The notes: a model not told the origin generated them from the letters alone. A stretch of DNA of 64,000 nt from Streptomyces daqingensis (GCF_014645895.1 NZ_BMMP01000020.1:35850-99849); one strand, 5' to 3'; counted from the first letter of the stretch, positions 32,690 through 44,625 are shown. Numbers and translations are program-made.

Positions 32690-33255
32690 CAGGGACGCGT
32701 CCGACGGGACCTCCGTAGCCCCTCGGCGGGCCCCTTCCCCTCGACGCGCCGACCGCCGAGGGGCCGCGGTCGACTGGGCGCCAACTGGACACCCTCGGCG
32801 GGCCCGTGTCCCGAGCCGCCGTCAACGGGTCGCAGCAGCCTCGCAGTTCAGGGCGGGGCGCCGGCTTCACGGGCCAGGGCCAGATCCTCCAGGCTCACGC
32901 CCTCGAAGGCGGCAAGCCACCTCCTCCAGGGCGCGCACCCGCTCGTCAGCGCCTCGCGGCCACGCTCCGTCAAGGGGTGGACGGCGGCCGCGCCGTCACC
33001 GTCTCCGGGCTCTCCCGGCGCCGCCGCGGAGACGATGGGTCGGCTTTTCTCCGGCAGCTCCCCCGAACCAATCGCCGTTCGTCACCGCCTGCATGCGCGG
33101 ATGCCGGACGACCGCGAGCCGCTAGGGCACGTCCGACAGGACCGGCGCGCCGCTGGCCAAACGCACCGCTCCGGGAGGGCGGTTGCGACTCGTCACGGGA
33201 GGCGGCGCGGGCTCACTCCCCGCGCCGCCTCCGTACGCCGCCACGTACCCCGCTG
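32690..33255. other. Intergenic region with possible regulator remnant
   Basis: About 565 nt between the hydrolase and clpB stops. On the minus strand at 32850-33084 a start-less frame reads HPLTERGREALTSG and AAFEGVSLEDLALAREAG, similar to the C-terminus of small winged-helix regulators; it has a stop just upstream and looks like a decayed fragment. The clpB terminator lies at 33198-33232. Confidence 0.4.
33198..33232 (-). terminator. clpB terminator hairpin
   Basis: A perfect 14-bp stem GGAGGCGGCGCGGG/CCCGCGCCGCCTCC with a 7-nt loop, 23 nt beyond the clpB stop. Confidence 0.8.
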
Positions 33256-35865
<2,610 letters not shown>

Positions 35866-35978
35866 TGGCGTGCGTGCCTCCTTCTTCTCGCTGCTTCACG
35901 GTCGCGCCCCGTCCGGCCGGCCGGATGTTGCGGCCCGGCCGACGGGTACCCCTCACTGCACTGTTCAGCATCCAGCAA

Positions 35979-35999
35979 GTTGAGTCTATTCCACTCAAC
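35979..35999. promoter_or_regulatory. HAIR operator (HspR site) of clpB
   Basis: GTTGAGT-N7-ACTCAAC fits the HAIR consensus CTTGAGT-N7-ACTCAAG at all but the outermost pair, which stays complementary. It lies about 114 bp before clpB and only 24 bp before the divergent PPOX-fold gene, so HspR could repress both. Confidence 0.9.
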
Positions 36000-36023
36000 T
36001 ATAGGGGCGTTAGGTTCGTTCCC

Positions 36024-36455
36024 ATGACGCGTACGCCTTCCTCCCCCGCCCCGCCCCCGGCCGCCGGCGTCTCCGAAGCCCTCGCCGCCTTCTGGCGGGA
36101 ACGCCACTACGCCACGCTCACGACCCTCAGGCCCGGGGGCACCCCGCACGTGGTGCCCGTCAGCGTCACTTTCGAACCGGGCACGGCGACGGCACGCGTC
36201 GTATCGCGCCGGACCAGCAAGAAGGTGCGGAACATCGCGGCGGCGGGCGCCGACGGCATGCGGGTGGCGCTCTGCCAGGTCGACGGCGGGCGCTGGTCGA
36301 CACTGGAAGGCCGCGCCCGCGTACGTGAGGACGCGGACGCGGTCTCGGACGCCGAACGCCGCTACGAGGAGCGCTACGGCCGCCGGCCCCGCCCCAATCC
36401 CGAGCGCGTGCTCATCGAGATCGCCGTGGACCGCACGATGGGGCGCGGCGTCTGA
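36024..36455 (+). CDS. PPOX-class (flavin/F420-type) enzyme
   Basis: A 143-residue split-barrel protein of the pyridoxamine-phosphate-oxidase-like class. LAAFWRERHYATLTTLRPGG then TPHVVPVSVTF, and the VSRRTSKKVRNIAA motif, fit the TIGR03618-type subfamily whose actinobacterial members often use F420 or flavin. No reaction can be named. ATG 36024 lies 24 bp after the clpB HAIR operator with no clear ribosome site, so the transcript may be nearly leaderless. It is divergent from clpB and could share its heat-shock control. Confidence 0.85.
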   Translation: MTRTPSSPAPPPAAGVSEALAAFWRERHYATLTTLRPGGTPHVVPVSVTFEPGTATARVVSRRTSKKVRNIAAAGADGMRVALCQVDGGRWSTLEGRARVREDADAVSDAERRYEERYGRRPRPNPERVLIEIAVDRTMGRGV

Positions 36456-36463
36456 CCGGGCCG

Positions 36464-36499
36464 CCGCCCGTGCCGCGGCGGAGCCCCCGGCACGGGCGG
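36464..36499. terminator. Bidirectional terminator
   Basis: CCGCCCGTGCC pairs perfectly with GGCACGGGCGG between the convergent PPOX and protease genes. Confidence 0.65.
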
Positions 36500-36539
36500 G
36501 AACCGGGGGCGGGAAGGGCGCAGGCCCCCGGGCAGAGGC

Positions 36540-37352
36540 TCAGCGGCCCCCGATCTCCTTCAGCAGCGACTTCGCGGACCTCGGATAGGGACGCCCCAGC
36601 AGTTCGTCGTCCGAGCCGACGGACGTGACGGCCACCAGCGTCCCGGAACCCCGTGACCTGTCGAAGTCCCGCAGCCACGGACCGCCGCTGACGCCCTGCG
36701 TCAGCCGGCACGGCTCGAGCGCCAGGGCCCCGACGTTGGGCGCCGCGATCTCGCCGCGGCCGTAGCGGCGCGCCTCGCCCGCGCAGTAATTCAGCGTCTC
36801 CCCGTCGTAGGGCGAGGTGACCGGGTAGCCGAGCGTGGCCGTGGTGCCGCCCGGGACGGGCTCCGTCTTCAGGGTGTTCGCGCCGTGCACGTCCTGGATG
36901 GTGCGCCCGCCGCGCTTCTCCATCCGCAGGAACGCCCAGTCGTGCGGGAGGATCGCCTCCAGCTCCTTGCGCACGTCCCAGCCCGGTGCCGTCCGCCACG
37001 ACTTGGCCTTCCAGCCCTTCGCGAGGACGGCCTTCGGGCCGCCCTCACCCTCGTAACCGGGCTGGAAGTAGATCGCCTGCGGCTTCTGCGGGCGCTCCGG
37101 ACTGGCGATGCAGTGCGCCGCCGTCGCGACGACGCTGCCGCTCGGAGAGTCGACGACGGCGGCCGAGCACGACTCGACCTGGTTGCTCGACAGCTTCGCG
37201 ACAAGCCTCCCGACCGTTCTGACCTTCCCGTGCGGCCACCGGCTCCCCTCGGAGGGCGGCGGATAGGGCGCCGGGGCGCCCGCCGCACCCATCACGGCCA
37301 GGGCGGTGGTGCATGTCACGAAGGCGGTGAGTGCCGCGCGTGTCGACGTCAT
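36540..37352 (-). CDS. Secreted trypsin-like serine peptidase
   Basis: A 270-residue extracellular protease with a signal peptide (residues 1-29, ending AAGAPA). Catalytic triad segments: His in VATAAHCIAS, Asp in LPHDWAFLRME, Ser in TQGVSGGPWL. The GVSGGPW form and the overall size match the V8/glutamyl-endopeptidase-like S1 group of Streptomyces. ATG 37352 starts the signal peptide; the longer frame upstream is unrelated. Location beside the hspR locus does not by itself imply heat-shock control. Confidence 0.9.
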   Translation of the reverse strand: MTSTRAALTAFVTCTTALAVMGAAGAPAPYPPPSEGSRWPHGKVRTVGRLVAKLSSNQVESCSAAVVDSPSGSVVATAAHCIASPERPQKPQAIYFQPGYEGEGGPKAVLAKGWKAKSWRTAPGWDVRKELEAILPHDWAFLRMEKRGGRTIQDVHGANTLKTEPVPGGTTATLGYPVTSPYDGETLNYCAGEARRYGRGEIAAPNVGALALEPCRLTQGVSGGPWLRDFDRSRGSGTLVAVTSVGSDDELLGRPYPRSAKSLLKEIGGR

Positions 37353-37536
37353 GCCCCCACGCTCGGCCTGACCCACCCCTGCGGCCAACTGCACACACCC
37401 GGTCGGGTTACACGTGCATGTTCCGCCTCGCACGGCCAAACGTGTCGGGCAGGCTGCACGGCGCCCCTGCCGTCCGGGGGCCGCAGCCGGAAGTCCCGAC
37501 CAGAGCCGCCGGCCCCGCGCGCCCCGGGCGCGGCAA

Positions 37537-37568
37537 GGCCCCCTGCGCGCCGGATGCGCGAGGGGGCC
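37537..37568 (-). terminator. Terminator of the dnaK operon
   Basis: GGCCCCCT pairs with AGGGGGCC, extended inside by CGCG/CGCG, starting 18 nt beyond the hspR stop. Confidence 0.75.
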
Positions 37569-37586
37569 GTTCGGGCAGGGACGTGC

Positions 37587-38042
37587 TCAGTCGCGGCTCT
37601 TCTTGGGCCGCCAGACGACGAGCGCCCCGGACTGCGGATGCACGTCCTGGTACGGCACCAGGTCCCGGCGGTACGAGGCGTGGACCTGCGCCTCGCGCTG
37701 CTGCATGGCCGCCGCCGCGCCCTCGACGGCCTGCTGCAGTTCGACGACGCGCGACTTGAGCGCGGCGACCTGGTTCTCCAGTTCGATGATGCGCTTGATG
37801 CCCGCGAGGTTGATGCCCTCGTCCTGGCTCAGCTCCTGCACCTGACGCAGCAGTTCGATGTCCCGGGCGGAGTACCTGCGGCCGCGGCCGGCCGCCCGGT
37901 CCGGCGAGACGAGACCCAGACGGTCGTACTGCCGCAGCGTCTGCGGGTGCAGGCCCGAGAGCTGGGCGGCCACCGAGATGACGTACACCGGTGACTCGTC
38001 CGTCAGCTGATAAGGATTGCGTCGTCCGCCCCGGCCGTTCAC
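37587..38042 (-). CDS. hspR: Heat-shock repressor HspR (MerR family)
   Basis: A 151-residue repressor that binds HAIR operators together with DnaK, turning the regulon off when free DnaK is plentiful. The MerR-type HTH lies at residues 17-85: VYVISVAAQLSGLHPQTLRQ, then YDRLGLVSPDRAAGRGRRYS. A helical ELENQVAALKSRVVELQQ coiled coil follows for dimerisation. Last gene of dnaK-grpE-dnaJ-hspR, 1 nt after dnaJ; GTG start. Confidence 0.97.
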   Translation of the reverse strand: MNGRGGRRNPYQLTDESPVYVISVAAQLSGLHPQTLRQYDRLGLVSPDRAAGRGRRYSARDIELLRQVQELSQDEGINLAGIKRIIELENQVAALKSRVVELQQAVEGAAAAMQQREAQVHASYRRDLVPYQDVHPQSGALVVWRPKKSRD

Positions 38043-38043
38043 C

Positions 38044-39243
38044 TCAGTCTCCCTTCGCGGCCTTGAACAGCGCGGCCCTCGGGTCCTCCGCCGCCGTCGC
38101 CTCGCGGTAGGACTCCAGGATGCCCTTCGCCTTGTCGCTCAAATCCTTCGGAACCGAAACGTCGATCGTGACCAGCAGGTCGCCGCGCGTCCCGTCCTTG
38201 CGCACGGCACCCTTTCCGCGTGCCCGCATGGTACGGCCGCTCGGCGTGCCCGGCGGCAGTTTGAGCGTGACGGGCGGACCGCCGAGGGTGGGCACCTTGA
38301 TCTCGCCGCCGAGCGCCGCCTCCGGGTAGGTGACCGGCACCGTCACCGTCAGGTTGTCGCCGCGGCGGCCGAAGACCGGATGCGCGTCGACGTGCACGAT
38401 CACATAGAGGTCGCCCGCCGGGCCGCCCCGCTCTCCGGGGGCGCCCTTGCCGCGCAGCCGGATGCGCTGCCCGTCGCTGACGCCCGCCGGGATGCGGACC
38501 TGCATGGTGCGCGAACTCGTCGCCTTGCCGGACCCCTTGCACGTGTCGCACGGGTCCTGGGCGATCAGGCCGCGGCCCTTGCAGTCCAGGCACGGGTCGG
38601 TCAGCGAGAAGCCGCCACCGCCGCCGCGCGAGACCTGACCGGTGCCGACGCAGGTGGGGCACACCCGGGGCGTGCCGTTCTTGTCGCCGGTGCCGGCACA
38701 CGACTTGCACGCCGCCGAGGAGGACATCCGCAGCGGCACGGTGGCGCCGTCGACGGCCTCGGTGAAGCTGAGCGTCACCTCGGACTCGACGTCCTGGCCG
38801 CGCCGGGGCTGCGTCCGCGTACCGGTGCCGCCCCGGTTGAACAGGCCGCCGAAGACGTCCCCGAGGCCGCCGCCGAAACCGCCCGCGCCACCGGGGCCGC
38901 CCGGGCCGCCGCCCGGCTGGCCGCCCCCGAAGAGGTCGCTCAGGTCGAAGTTGAATCCGCCCGCGCCACCGGGGCCGCCGGGCCCGCCCGTCCTGATCCC
39001 GCCGTTGCCGAACAGGGTGCGCGCCTCGTCGTACTCCTTGCGGCGCTTGGGATCGCCCAGTACGTCGTACGCCTCGGACGCGTTCTTGAAACGCTCCTCG
39101 GCCTTGGCGTCGCCCCGGTTGGCGTCGGGGTGGTTCTCACGTGCGAGCTTGCGGTAGGCCTTCTTGATCTCGGCCTCGGTGGCGTCCTTCGGGACACCGA
39201 GAACCTTGTAGTAGTCCTTCTCGATGAAGTCCTTCGTACTCAT
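38044..39243 (-). CDS. dnaJ: Chaperone DnaJ
   Basis: The Hsp40 co-chaperone that delivers substrates to DnaK and stimulates its ATPase. The 399-residue protein has a J-domain (residues 8-75) with HPD in ARENHPDANRG, a long glycine-rich linker (FGGGQPGGGPGGPGG), four zinc-finger repeats (CKSCAGTG, CPTCVGTG, CLDCKGRG, CDTCKGSG) and the C-terminal substrate-binding barrel. ATG 39243 matches the family start MSTKDFIEKDYYKVLG. Located between grpE and hspR, it is the operon-linked DnaJ1-type protein. Confidence 0.98.
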   Translation of the reverse strand: MSTKDFIEKDYYKVLGVPKDATEAEIKKAYRKLARENHPDANRGDAKAEERFKNASEAYDVLGDPKRRKEYDEARTLFGNGGIRTGGPGGPGGAGGFNFDLSDLFGGGQPGGGPGGPGGAGGFGGGLGDVFGGLFNRGGTGTRTQPRRGQDVESEVTLSFTEAVDGATVPLRMSSSAACKSCAGTGDKNGTPRVCPTCVGTGQVSRGGGGGFSLTDPCLDCKGRGLIAQDPCDTCKGSGKATSSRTMQVRIPAGVSDGQRIRLRGKGAPGERGGPAGDLYVIVHVDAHPVFGRRGDNLTVTVPVTYPEAALGGEIKVPTLGGPPVTLKLPPGTPSGRTMRARGKGAVRKDGTRGDLLVTIDVSVPKDLSDKAKGILESYREATAAEDPRAALFKAAKGD

Positions 39244-39330
39244 CCGCGGCGTCCCTCCTCCCGCTCGGTACCCCGGCCGGGGACCGGCCCGCACTCCGGG
39301 CCGGTCCCCCCGTCCAGCTCGCTTCCCTGG

Positions 39331-40068
39331 TCAGCCCTGCTCGGGGCCACCGTTCTCCTCTTCGTCGGCGGGCTCCTCGCCTGCCGGGCCCTGAGCACCC
39401 GGCTGCGGCTCAGCGACGCCCACCCTCGCGGGACGGATCGTGCGCTCGCCGATGCGATACCCGGGCTGGAGAATCTGCACGCACGTCGTCTCGGTGACGT
39501 CGGGCGAGTACGAGTGCATCAGCGCCTCGTGCACAGTCGGGTCGAAGGGCTCCCCCTCCTTGCCGAACTGCATCAGACCCATCTTGGCGGCGACCATCTC
39601 CAGCGACTCGGCGACGGACTTGAAGCCCCCCACGAGTTCGCCGTGGTCCCGCGCCCGGCCGATGTCGTCGAGGACGGGCAGCAGCTCCGTCAGCAGGTTC
39701 GCGACAGCGACCTCCTTGACGGCGGCGCGGTCCCGCTCGACACGACGGCGGTAGTTCTGGAACTCGGCCTGCAGACGCTGGAGATCCTGCGTGCGCTCGT
39801 GGAGCGCCGTGCGGGTCTGGTCCAGCTGGGCGGTCAGCGCGGCCTCTTGCGGGCCGAGCTCACCGTCCTGGCCCTGGACCTGACCCTGGATCGGCTCCTG
39901 GCCGGCCTGGCCTTCCTGCTCCTCGGGAACGTCCCCGGCCCCGTCCGCCGGGCCCCCCGCCTCGTCGGCGGGGGAGGCACCGGCGGCCTGCGCCGCAGCG
40001 TCATCGGGCTGTACGGCGTCGGTGGGGACGTCGGACTTCTGATCGAAGCCCGGGGTCTCCTCCGTCAC
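39331..40068 (-). CDS. grpE: Nucleotide exchange factor GrpE
   Basis: Releases ADP from DnaK. The 245-residue protein has an extended acidic, Ala/Gln/Gly-rich N-terminus, a long coiled-coil (residues 85-135, QLDQTRTALHERTQDLQRLQ) and the C-terminal beta-wing with VLDDIGRARDHGEL, FDPTVHEALMH and QPGYRIGERTIRPARV. GTG start overlapping the dnaK stop by 4 nt, so translation is coupled. The gap to dnaJ is 87 nt. Confidence 0.97.
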   Translation of the reverse strand: MTEETPGFDQKSDVPTDAVQPDDAAAQAAGASPADEAGGPADGAGDVPEEQEGQAGQEPIQGQVQGQDGELGPQEAALTAQLDQTRTALHERTQDLQRLQAEFQNYRRRVERDRAAVKEVAVANLLTELLPVLDDIGRARDHGELVGGFKSVAESLEMVAAKMGLMQFGKEGEPFDPTVHEALMHSYSPDVTETTCVQILQPGYRIGERTIRPARVGVAEPQPGAQGPAGEEPADEEENGGPEQG

Positions 40069-41933
40069 GCTGCACCATCCTTCGGCTTCTGCTCGTCGTC
40101 CACGATCTCGGCGTCCACGACGTCGTCGTCACCGTCGGCCTTGGCCTCGCCCGCGGCACCCGCGGCACCGGCCTGTGCGCCGGCCTCGCCCTGGGCGGCC
40201 TGGGCGTCGGCGTACATGGCCTGGCCCAGCTTCTGGCTGGTCGCCGCGACCTTCTCGCTGGCCTCGCGGATCGCCGCCGTGTCCTCGCCCTTCAGCTTCT
40301 CCTTCAGGTCCTCGACGGCGGACTCGACCTCGGTCTTGATCTCGCCGGGGACCTTCTCCTCGTTGTCCTGGAGGAACTTCTCCGTCGTGTAGACCAGCTG
40401 CTCTGCCTGGTTGCGCGTCTCGGCGGACTCGCGGCGCTTGGCGTCCTCGTCGGCGTACTGCTCGGCGTCGCGCATCATGCGCTCGATGTCGTCCTTCGGG
40501 AGCGCCGAACCGCCCGTGACGGTCATCCGCTGCTCCTTGCCCGTCCCCAGGTCCTTCGCGGAGACGTGCATGATGCCGTTCGCGTCGATGTCGAAGGTGA
40601 CCTCGATCTGCGGGACGTTGCGCGGGGCGGGCGGCAGGCCCGTCAGCTCGAACATGCCGAGCTTCTTGTTGTACGCCGCGATCTCGCGCTCGCCCTGGAA
40701 GACCTGGATCTGCACCGACGGCTGGTTGTCCTCGGCCGTGGTGAAGGTCTCCGAACGCTTCGTGGGAATCGTGGTGTTGCGCTCGATCAGCTTGGTCATG
40801 ATGCCGCCCTTGGTCTCGATACCGAGGGACAGCGGGGTGACGTCGAGCAGCAGGACGTCCTTGACCTCACCCTTGAGCACACCGGCCTGGAGGCTGGCGC
40901 CGATGGCGACGACCTCGTCCGGGTTGACGCCCTTGTTCGCGTCCTTGCCGCCGGTCAGGTCGCGCACCAGCTCGGCGACCGCGGGCATACGCGTCGAGCC
41001 GCCGACGAGGACGACGTGGTCGATCTCGGAGAGCTGGATGCCGGCGTCCTTGATGACGTTGTGGAACGGCGTCTTGCACCGCTCCAGCAGGTCCTGCGTC
41101 AGCTGCTGGAACTGGGCGCGCGTGAGCTTCTCGTCCAGGTGCAGCGGGCCCTCGGCGGACGCCGTGATGTAGGGCAGGTTGATGTTGGTCTCGGTGGAGC
41201 TGGACAGCTCGATCTTCGCCTTCTCCGCGGCCTCGCGGAGACGCTGGAGAGCCATCTTGTCCTTCGACAGGTCCACGCCGTGGCCCGAGTGGAACTGCTT
41301 GACCAGGTGGTCGACGACCCGCTGGTCCCAGTCGTCACCGCCGAGCTGGTTGTCACCGTTGGTCGCCTTCACCTCGACGACGCCGTCGCCGATCTCCAGC
41401 AGCGAGACGTCGAAGGTACCGCCACCGAGGTCGAAGACCAGGATCGTCTGGTCTTCCTTCTCCAGCCCGTAGGCGAGGGCGGCGGCCGTCGGCTCGTTGA
41501 CGATGCGCAGCACGTTCAGACCGGCGATCTCACCGGCCTCCTTGGTGGCCTGGCGCTCGGCGTCGTTGAAGTACGCCGGGACGGTGACGACGGCGTCCTC
41601 GACCTTCTCGCCGAGGTAGGCCTCCGCGTCCCGCTTCAGCTTCTGGAGCACGAAGGCGCTCATCTGCTGCGGGTTGAAGTCCTTGCCGTCCAGGTTGATC
41701 TTCCAGTCGGTGCCCATGTGGCGCTTGACCGACCGGACCGTCCTGTCGACGTTGGTGACGGCCTGACGCTTGGCCACCTCGCCGACGAGCACCTCGCCGT
41801 TCTTCGCGAAGGCCACGACGGACGGCGTGGTCCTGGCGCCCTCGGCGTTGGTGATGACGGTGGGCTCACCGCCTTCGAGAACACTGACGACGGAGTTCGT
41901 CGTGCCCAGGTCGATGCCGACCGCACGTGCCAT
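40065..41933 (-). CDS. dnaK: Chaperone protein DnaK (Hsp70)
   Basis: The major Hsp70 and also the co-repressor of HspR. The 622-residue protein begins MARAVGIDLGTTNSVVSV; VFDLGGGTFDVSLLEIGDG and VLVGGSTRMPAVAELV are the other Hsp70 signatures. The substrate-binding domain starts near residue 365 (DVTPLSLGIETKGG). The C-terminal lid ends in an Ala/Gly-rich tail and acidic DDDVVDAEIVDD. It is first in the dnaK-grpE-dnaJ-hspR operon, behind two HAIR operators. Confidence 0.99.
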   Translation of the reverse strand: MARAVGIDLGTTNSVVSVLEGGEPTVITNAEGARTTPSVVAFAKNGEVLVGEVAKRQAVTNVDRTVRSVKRHMGTDWKINLDGKDFNPQQMSAFVLQKLKRDAEAYLGEKVEDAVVTVPAYFNDAERQATKEAGEIAGLNVLRIVNEPTAAALAYGLEKEDQTILVFDLGGGTFDVSLLEIGDGVVEVKATNGDNQLGGDDWDQRVVDHLVKQFHSGHGVDLSKDKMALQRLREAAEKAKIELSSSTETNINLPYITASAEGPLHLDEKLTRAQFQQLTQDLLERCKTPFHNVIKDAGIQLSEIDHVVLVGGSTRMPAVAELVRDLTGGKDANKGVNPDEVVAIGASLQAGVLKGEVKDVLLLDVTPLSLGIETKGGIMTKLIERNTTIPTKRSETFTTAEDNQPSVQIQVFQGEREIAAYNKKLGMFELTGLPPAPRNVPQIEVTFDIDANGIMHVSAKDLGTGKEQRMTVTGGSALPKDDIERMMRDAEQYADEDAKRRESAETRNQAEQLVYTTEKFLQDNEEKVPGEIKTEVESAVEDLKEKLKGEDTAAIREASEKVAATSQKLGQAMYADAQAAQGEAGAQAGAAGAAGEAKADGDDDVVDAEIVDDEQKPKDGAA

Positions 41934-41955
41934 TTCGGTTTCCTCCAGCTGATGT

Positions 41956-41976
41956 CTTGAGTGAAGCTGACTCAAG
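41956..41976 (-). promoter_or_regulatory. HAIR operator 1 of the dnaK operon
   Basis: CTTGAGT-GAAGCTG-ACTCAAG is a perfect HAIR element, ending 23 bp from the dnaK ATG. It should block initiation when bound by HspR-DnaK. Confidence 0.95.
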
Positions 41977-42007
41977 AGTGCACGGCGAGACAGGGAACGT
42001 CAAACGC

Positions 42008-42028
42008 CTTGAGCGGACAGGGCTCAAC
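42008..42028 (-). promoter_or_regulatory. HAIR operator 2 of the dnaK operon
   Basis: CTTGAGC-GGACAGG-GCTCAAC: correct 7-nt spacing with two departures from consensus, 52 bp upstream of operator 1. The S. coelicolor dnaK promoter is likewise known to carry several HspR-binding inverted repeats. Confidence 0.8.
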
Positions 42029-42277
42029 TCTTATGCCGTCTTTATGCGCACCCGGTCGCTGATCAGGCATGGAAGGAAGTCGGGGCACGGCCGTCAGGGT
42101 GACCCCCGGCGCACGCTCCACGCGCCGCGCCCCCGCGACGCAGATCACCGCGCGCCCGGGTACCAGCACCGCCGGGAAAGTGGGTAGTCTCGAACGGACT
42201 ACATAAGTTACCGCTTAGTACGCCAGAGCGAGCCGCGCAGCCGCACGCATGCTCGCCCGCAGGTCCGAGGAGCCCGC

Positions 42278-44584
42278 ATGCAACTCGCCGCGATCGTCGT
42301 TTCGCTGGTGCTGACCGCGGTCGGTATCGCACTGCTCGCGCGCGCCGTCGCGCAGATCTTCCGCTTCGTCCAGCTCGGACAGCCCGTGCCCGCGGGCACG
42401 CGCACGGACGATCCGGGCGGACGCACGCGCACGCTCGCCCGTGAGTTCGTCGGCCACACCCGCATGAACCGCTGGGGCGTCGTCGGCGTCGCGCACTGGT
42501 TCGTCGCCGTCGGCTTCCTCACCCTGGGGCTGACGATCGTGAACGCCTACGGGCAGCTGTTCCAGGCGGACTGGACGCTGCCCGTCGTCGGCGGCTGGCT
42601 GCCGTACGAGGTGTACACCGAGTTCATCGGCGCCATGACGACGCTCGGCATCCTCGTGCTGATCGGCATCCGGCTCGCGAGCCTGCCCTCGCGGGCCGGC
42701 CGCAAGTCGCGGTTCGCCGGGTCGAAGGCATGGCAGGCGTACTTCGTCGAGTACGTCATCCTCACCATCGGCGTGGCCATCCTCGTGCTGCGGGCCCTGG
42801 AGGGCGCGCTGCACCACGTGTCCGGCTACGAGGCCTCGTACTTCGTGTCGTACCCGCTCGTCGCCGCGTTCGACGGCCTCAGCACCGGCACGCTGCAGAA
42901 CCTGGTCTACCTCTTCGCCATGATCAAGCTCAGCGTGACGATGATCTGGGCGATCACCATCGGGCTCAACACCAACATGGGCGTGGCCTGGCACCGCTTC
43001 CTCGCCTTCCCCAACATCTGGTTCAAGAGGAACGCCGACGGCAGCACCGCGCTGGGCGAGCTGAAGCCGATGGTCTCCGGCGGCAAGGAGATCGACTTCG
43101 AGACGGCCCTCGACGACGACAACGAGGAAGAGGTCCGCTTCGGCGCCTCCCAGGTCGAGGACTTCTCCTGGAAGGGCATCCTCGACTTCTCCACCTGCAC
43201 CGAGTGCGGCCGCTGCCAGTCGCAGTGCCCTGCCTGGAACACCGGCAAGCCGCTCTCGCCCAAGCTGCTGATCATGTCGCTCCGCGACCACGCGCACGCC
43301 AAGGCCCCCTACCTCCTCGCCGGCGGCGGCAAGACGATGGAGGGCGAGGAGAAGGCGTCCGAGGAGCAGCTGAAGGACGTCCCGCAGTCCGCCCTCGATG
43401 AGGCCGAGCGTCCGCTGATCGGCACCGCCGAGGAGAACGGCGTCATCGACCCGGACGTGCTGTGGTCGTGCACCACGTGCGGCGCGTGCGTCGAGCAGTG
43501 CCCCGTCGACATCGAGCACATCGACCACATCGTCGACATGCGCCGCTACCAGGTGATGATCGAGAGCTCTTTCCCGAGCGAGGCCGGGACGATGCTCAAG
43601 AACCTGGAGAAGAAGGGCAACCCCTGGGGCATGGCGAAGAAGCAGCGCCTCGCCTGGACGAAGGAACTGGCCGAGGAGACCGGCTTCGAGGTGCCCGTCG
43701 TCGGCAAGACCGTCGAGGACCTCACCGAGGTCGACTACCTGTACTGGGTGGGCTGCGCCGGTGCCCTGGAGGACCGGGCCAAGAAGACCACGAAGGCGTT
43801 CGCCGAGCTGCTGCACATCGCCGGCGTCAACTTCGCGATCATGGGCGGCGACGAGAAGTGCACCGGCGACTCACCGCGCCGCCTCGGCAACGAGTTCCTC
43901 TTCCAGCAGCTCGGTGAGGAGAACGTCGCCACCCTCAACGCCGCGTTCGGCGAGTCCGACCCGGAGGAGGAGGGCGGCGAGGGCGTCACGGTCGAGAAGT
44001 CGAAGAAGAAGATCGTCGCGACCTGCCCCCACTGCTTCAACACCCTCGCCAACGAGTACCCGCAGCTCGGCGGGCACTACGAGGTCATCCACCACACCCA
44101 GCTCCTCCAGCACCTCGTCGACGAGGGCAGGCTCGTCCCCGTCACCCCGGTCGAGGGCCTGATCACGTACCACGACCCCTGCTACCTCGGCCGCCACAAC
44201 CAGGTCTACACGCCCCCGCGCGAGATCATCGGCAAGGTGCCGGGGCTGCGGAACGAGGAGATGCACCGCCACAAGGAGCGCGGCTTCTGCTGCGGCGCCG
44301 GCGGCGCCCGCATGTGGATGGAGGAGCGCATCGGCAAGCGCATCAACAACGAGCGCGTCGACGAGGCCCTCTCCCTGAACCCCGACATCGTCTCGACGGC
44401 GTGCCCCTTCTGCCTCGTCATGCTGACGGACTCCGTCAACGGCAAGAAGAACGACAAGGCGGCGAAGGAGGACCTGCGGGTCGTGGACGTCGCGCAGCTG
44501 CTCCTGGACTCGGTGAAGACGCCCGGAGAGCCGGCCGGCGAAGCGGAACCGGAGGAGGAGACGGAGCCCGAGCCCGCGAAGTGA
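42278..44584 (+). CDS. Membrane Fe-S oxidoreductase (HdrD/GlpC-like, two CCG domains)
   Basis: A 768-residue electron-transfer protein. Residues 1-250 hold about five to six transmembrane helices similar to the NarI-type heme b subunit. Two 4Fe-4S motifs follow: CTECGRCQSQCP near residue 306 and CTTCGACVEQCP near residue 398. The C-terminal half has two CCG (cysteine-rich) segments, around CPHCFNTLANEYP and FCCGAGGARMWMEE. This plan matches the heterodisulfide-reductase-related Fe-S oxidoreductases of actinobacteria, probably passing electrons between a soluble donor and menaquinone. AGGAG precedes ATG 42278. It is divergent from dnaK and followed by two hairpins. Confidence 0.9.
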   Translation: MQLAAIVVSLVLTAVGIALLARAVAQIFRFVQLGQPVPAGTRTDDPGGRTRTLAREFVGHTRMNRWGVVGVAHWFVAVGFLTLGLTIVNAYGQLFQADWTLPVVGGWLPYEVYTEFIGAMTTLGILVLIGIRLASLPSRAGRKSRFAGSKAWQAYFVEYVILTIGVAILVLRALEGALHHVSGYEASYFVSYPLVAAFDGLSTGTLQNLVYLFAMIKLSVTMIWAITIGLNTNMGVAWHRFLAFPNIWFKRNADGSTALGELKPMVSGGKEIDFETALDDDNEEEVRFGASQVEDFSWKGILDFSTCTECGRCQSQCPAWNTGKPLSPKLLIMSLRDHAHAKAPYLLAGGGKTMEGEEKASEEQLKDVPQSALDEAERPLIGTAEENGVIDPDVLWSCTTCGACVEQCPVDIEHIDHIVDMRRYQVMIESSFPSEAGTMLKNLEKKGNPWGMAKKQRLAWTKELAEETGFEVPVVGKTVEDLTEVDYLYWVGCAGALEDRAKKTTKAFAELLHIAGVNFAIMGGDEKCTGDSPRRLGNEFLFQQLGEENVATLNAAFGESDPEEEGGEGVTVEKSKKKIVATCPHCFNTLANEYPQLGGHYEVIHHTQLLQHLVDEGRLVPVTPVEGLITYHDPCYLGRHNQVYTPPREIIGKVPGLRNEEMHRHKERGFCCGAGGARMWMEERIGKRINNERVDEALSLNPDIVSTACPFCLVMLTDSVNGKKNDKAAKEDLRVVDVAQLLLDSVKTPGEPAGEAEPEEETEPEPAK

Positions 44585-44625
44585 CCCTGCTCGCAGGGTT
44601 CTTCCGGAACCGCGCCGACCACGGA

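Noticed and set aside
32850..33084. A small regulator gene on the minus strand near clpB.
   Set aside because: It lacks any start codon and has a stop just upstream; kept only as a possible remnant.
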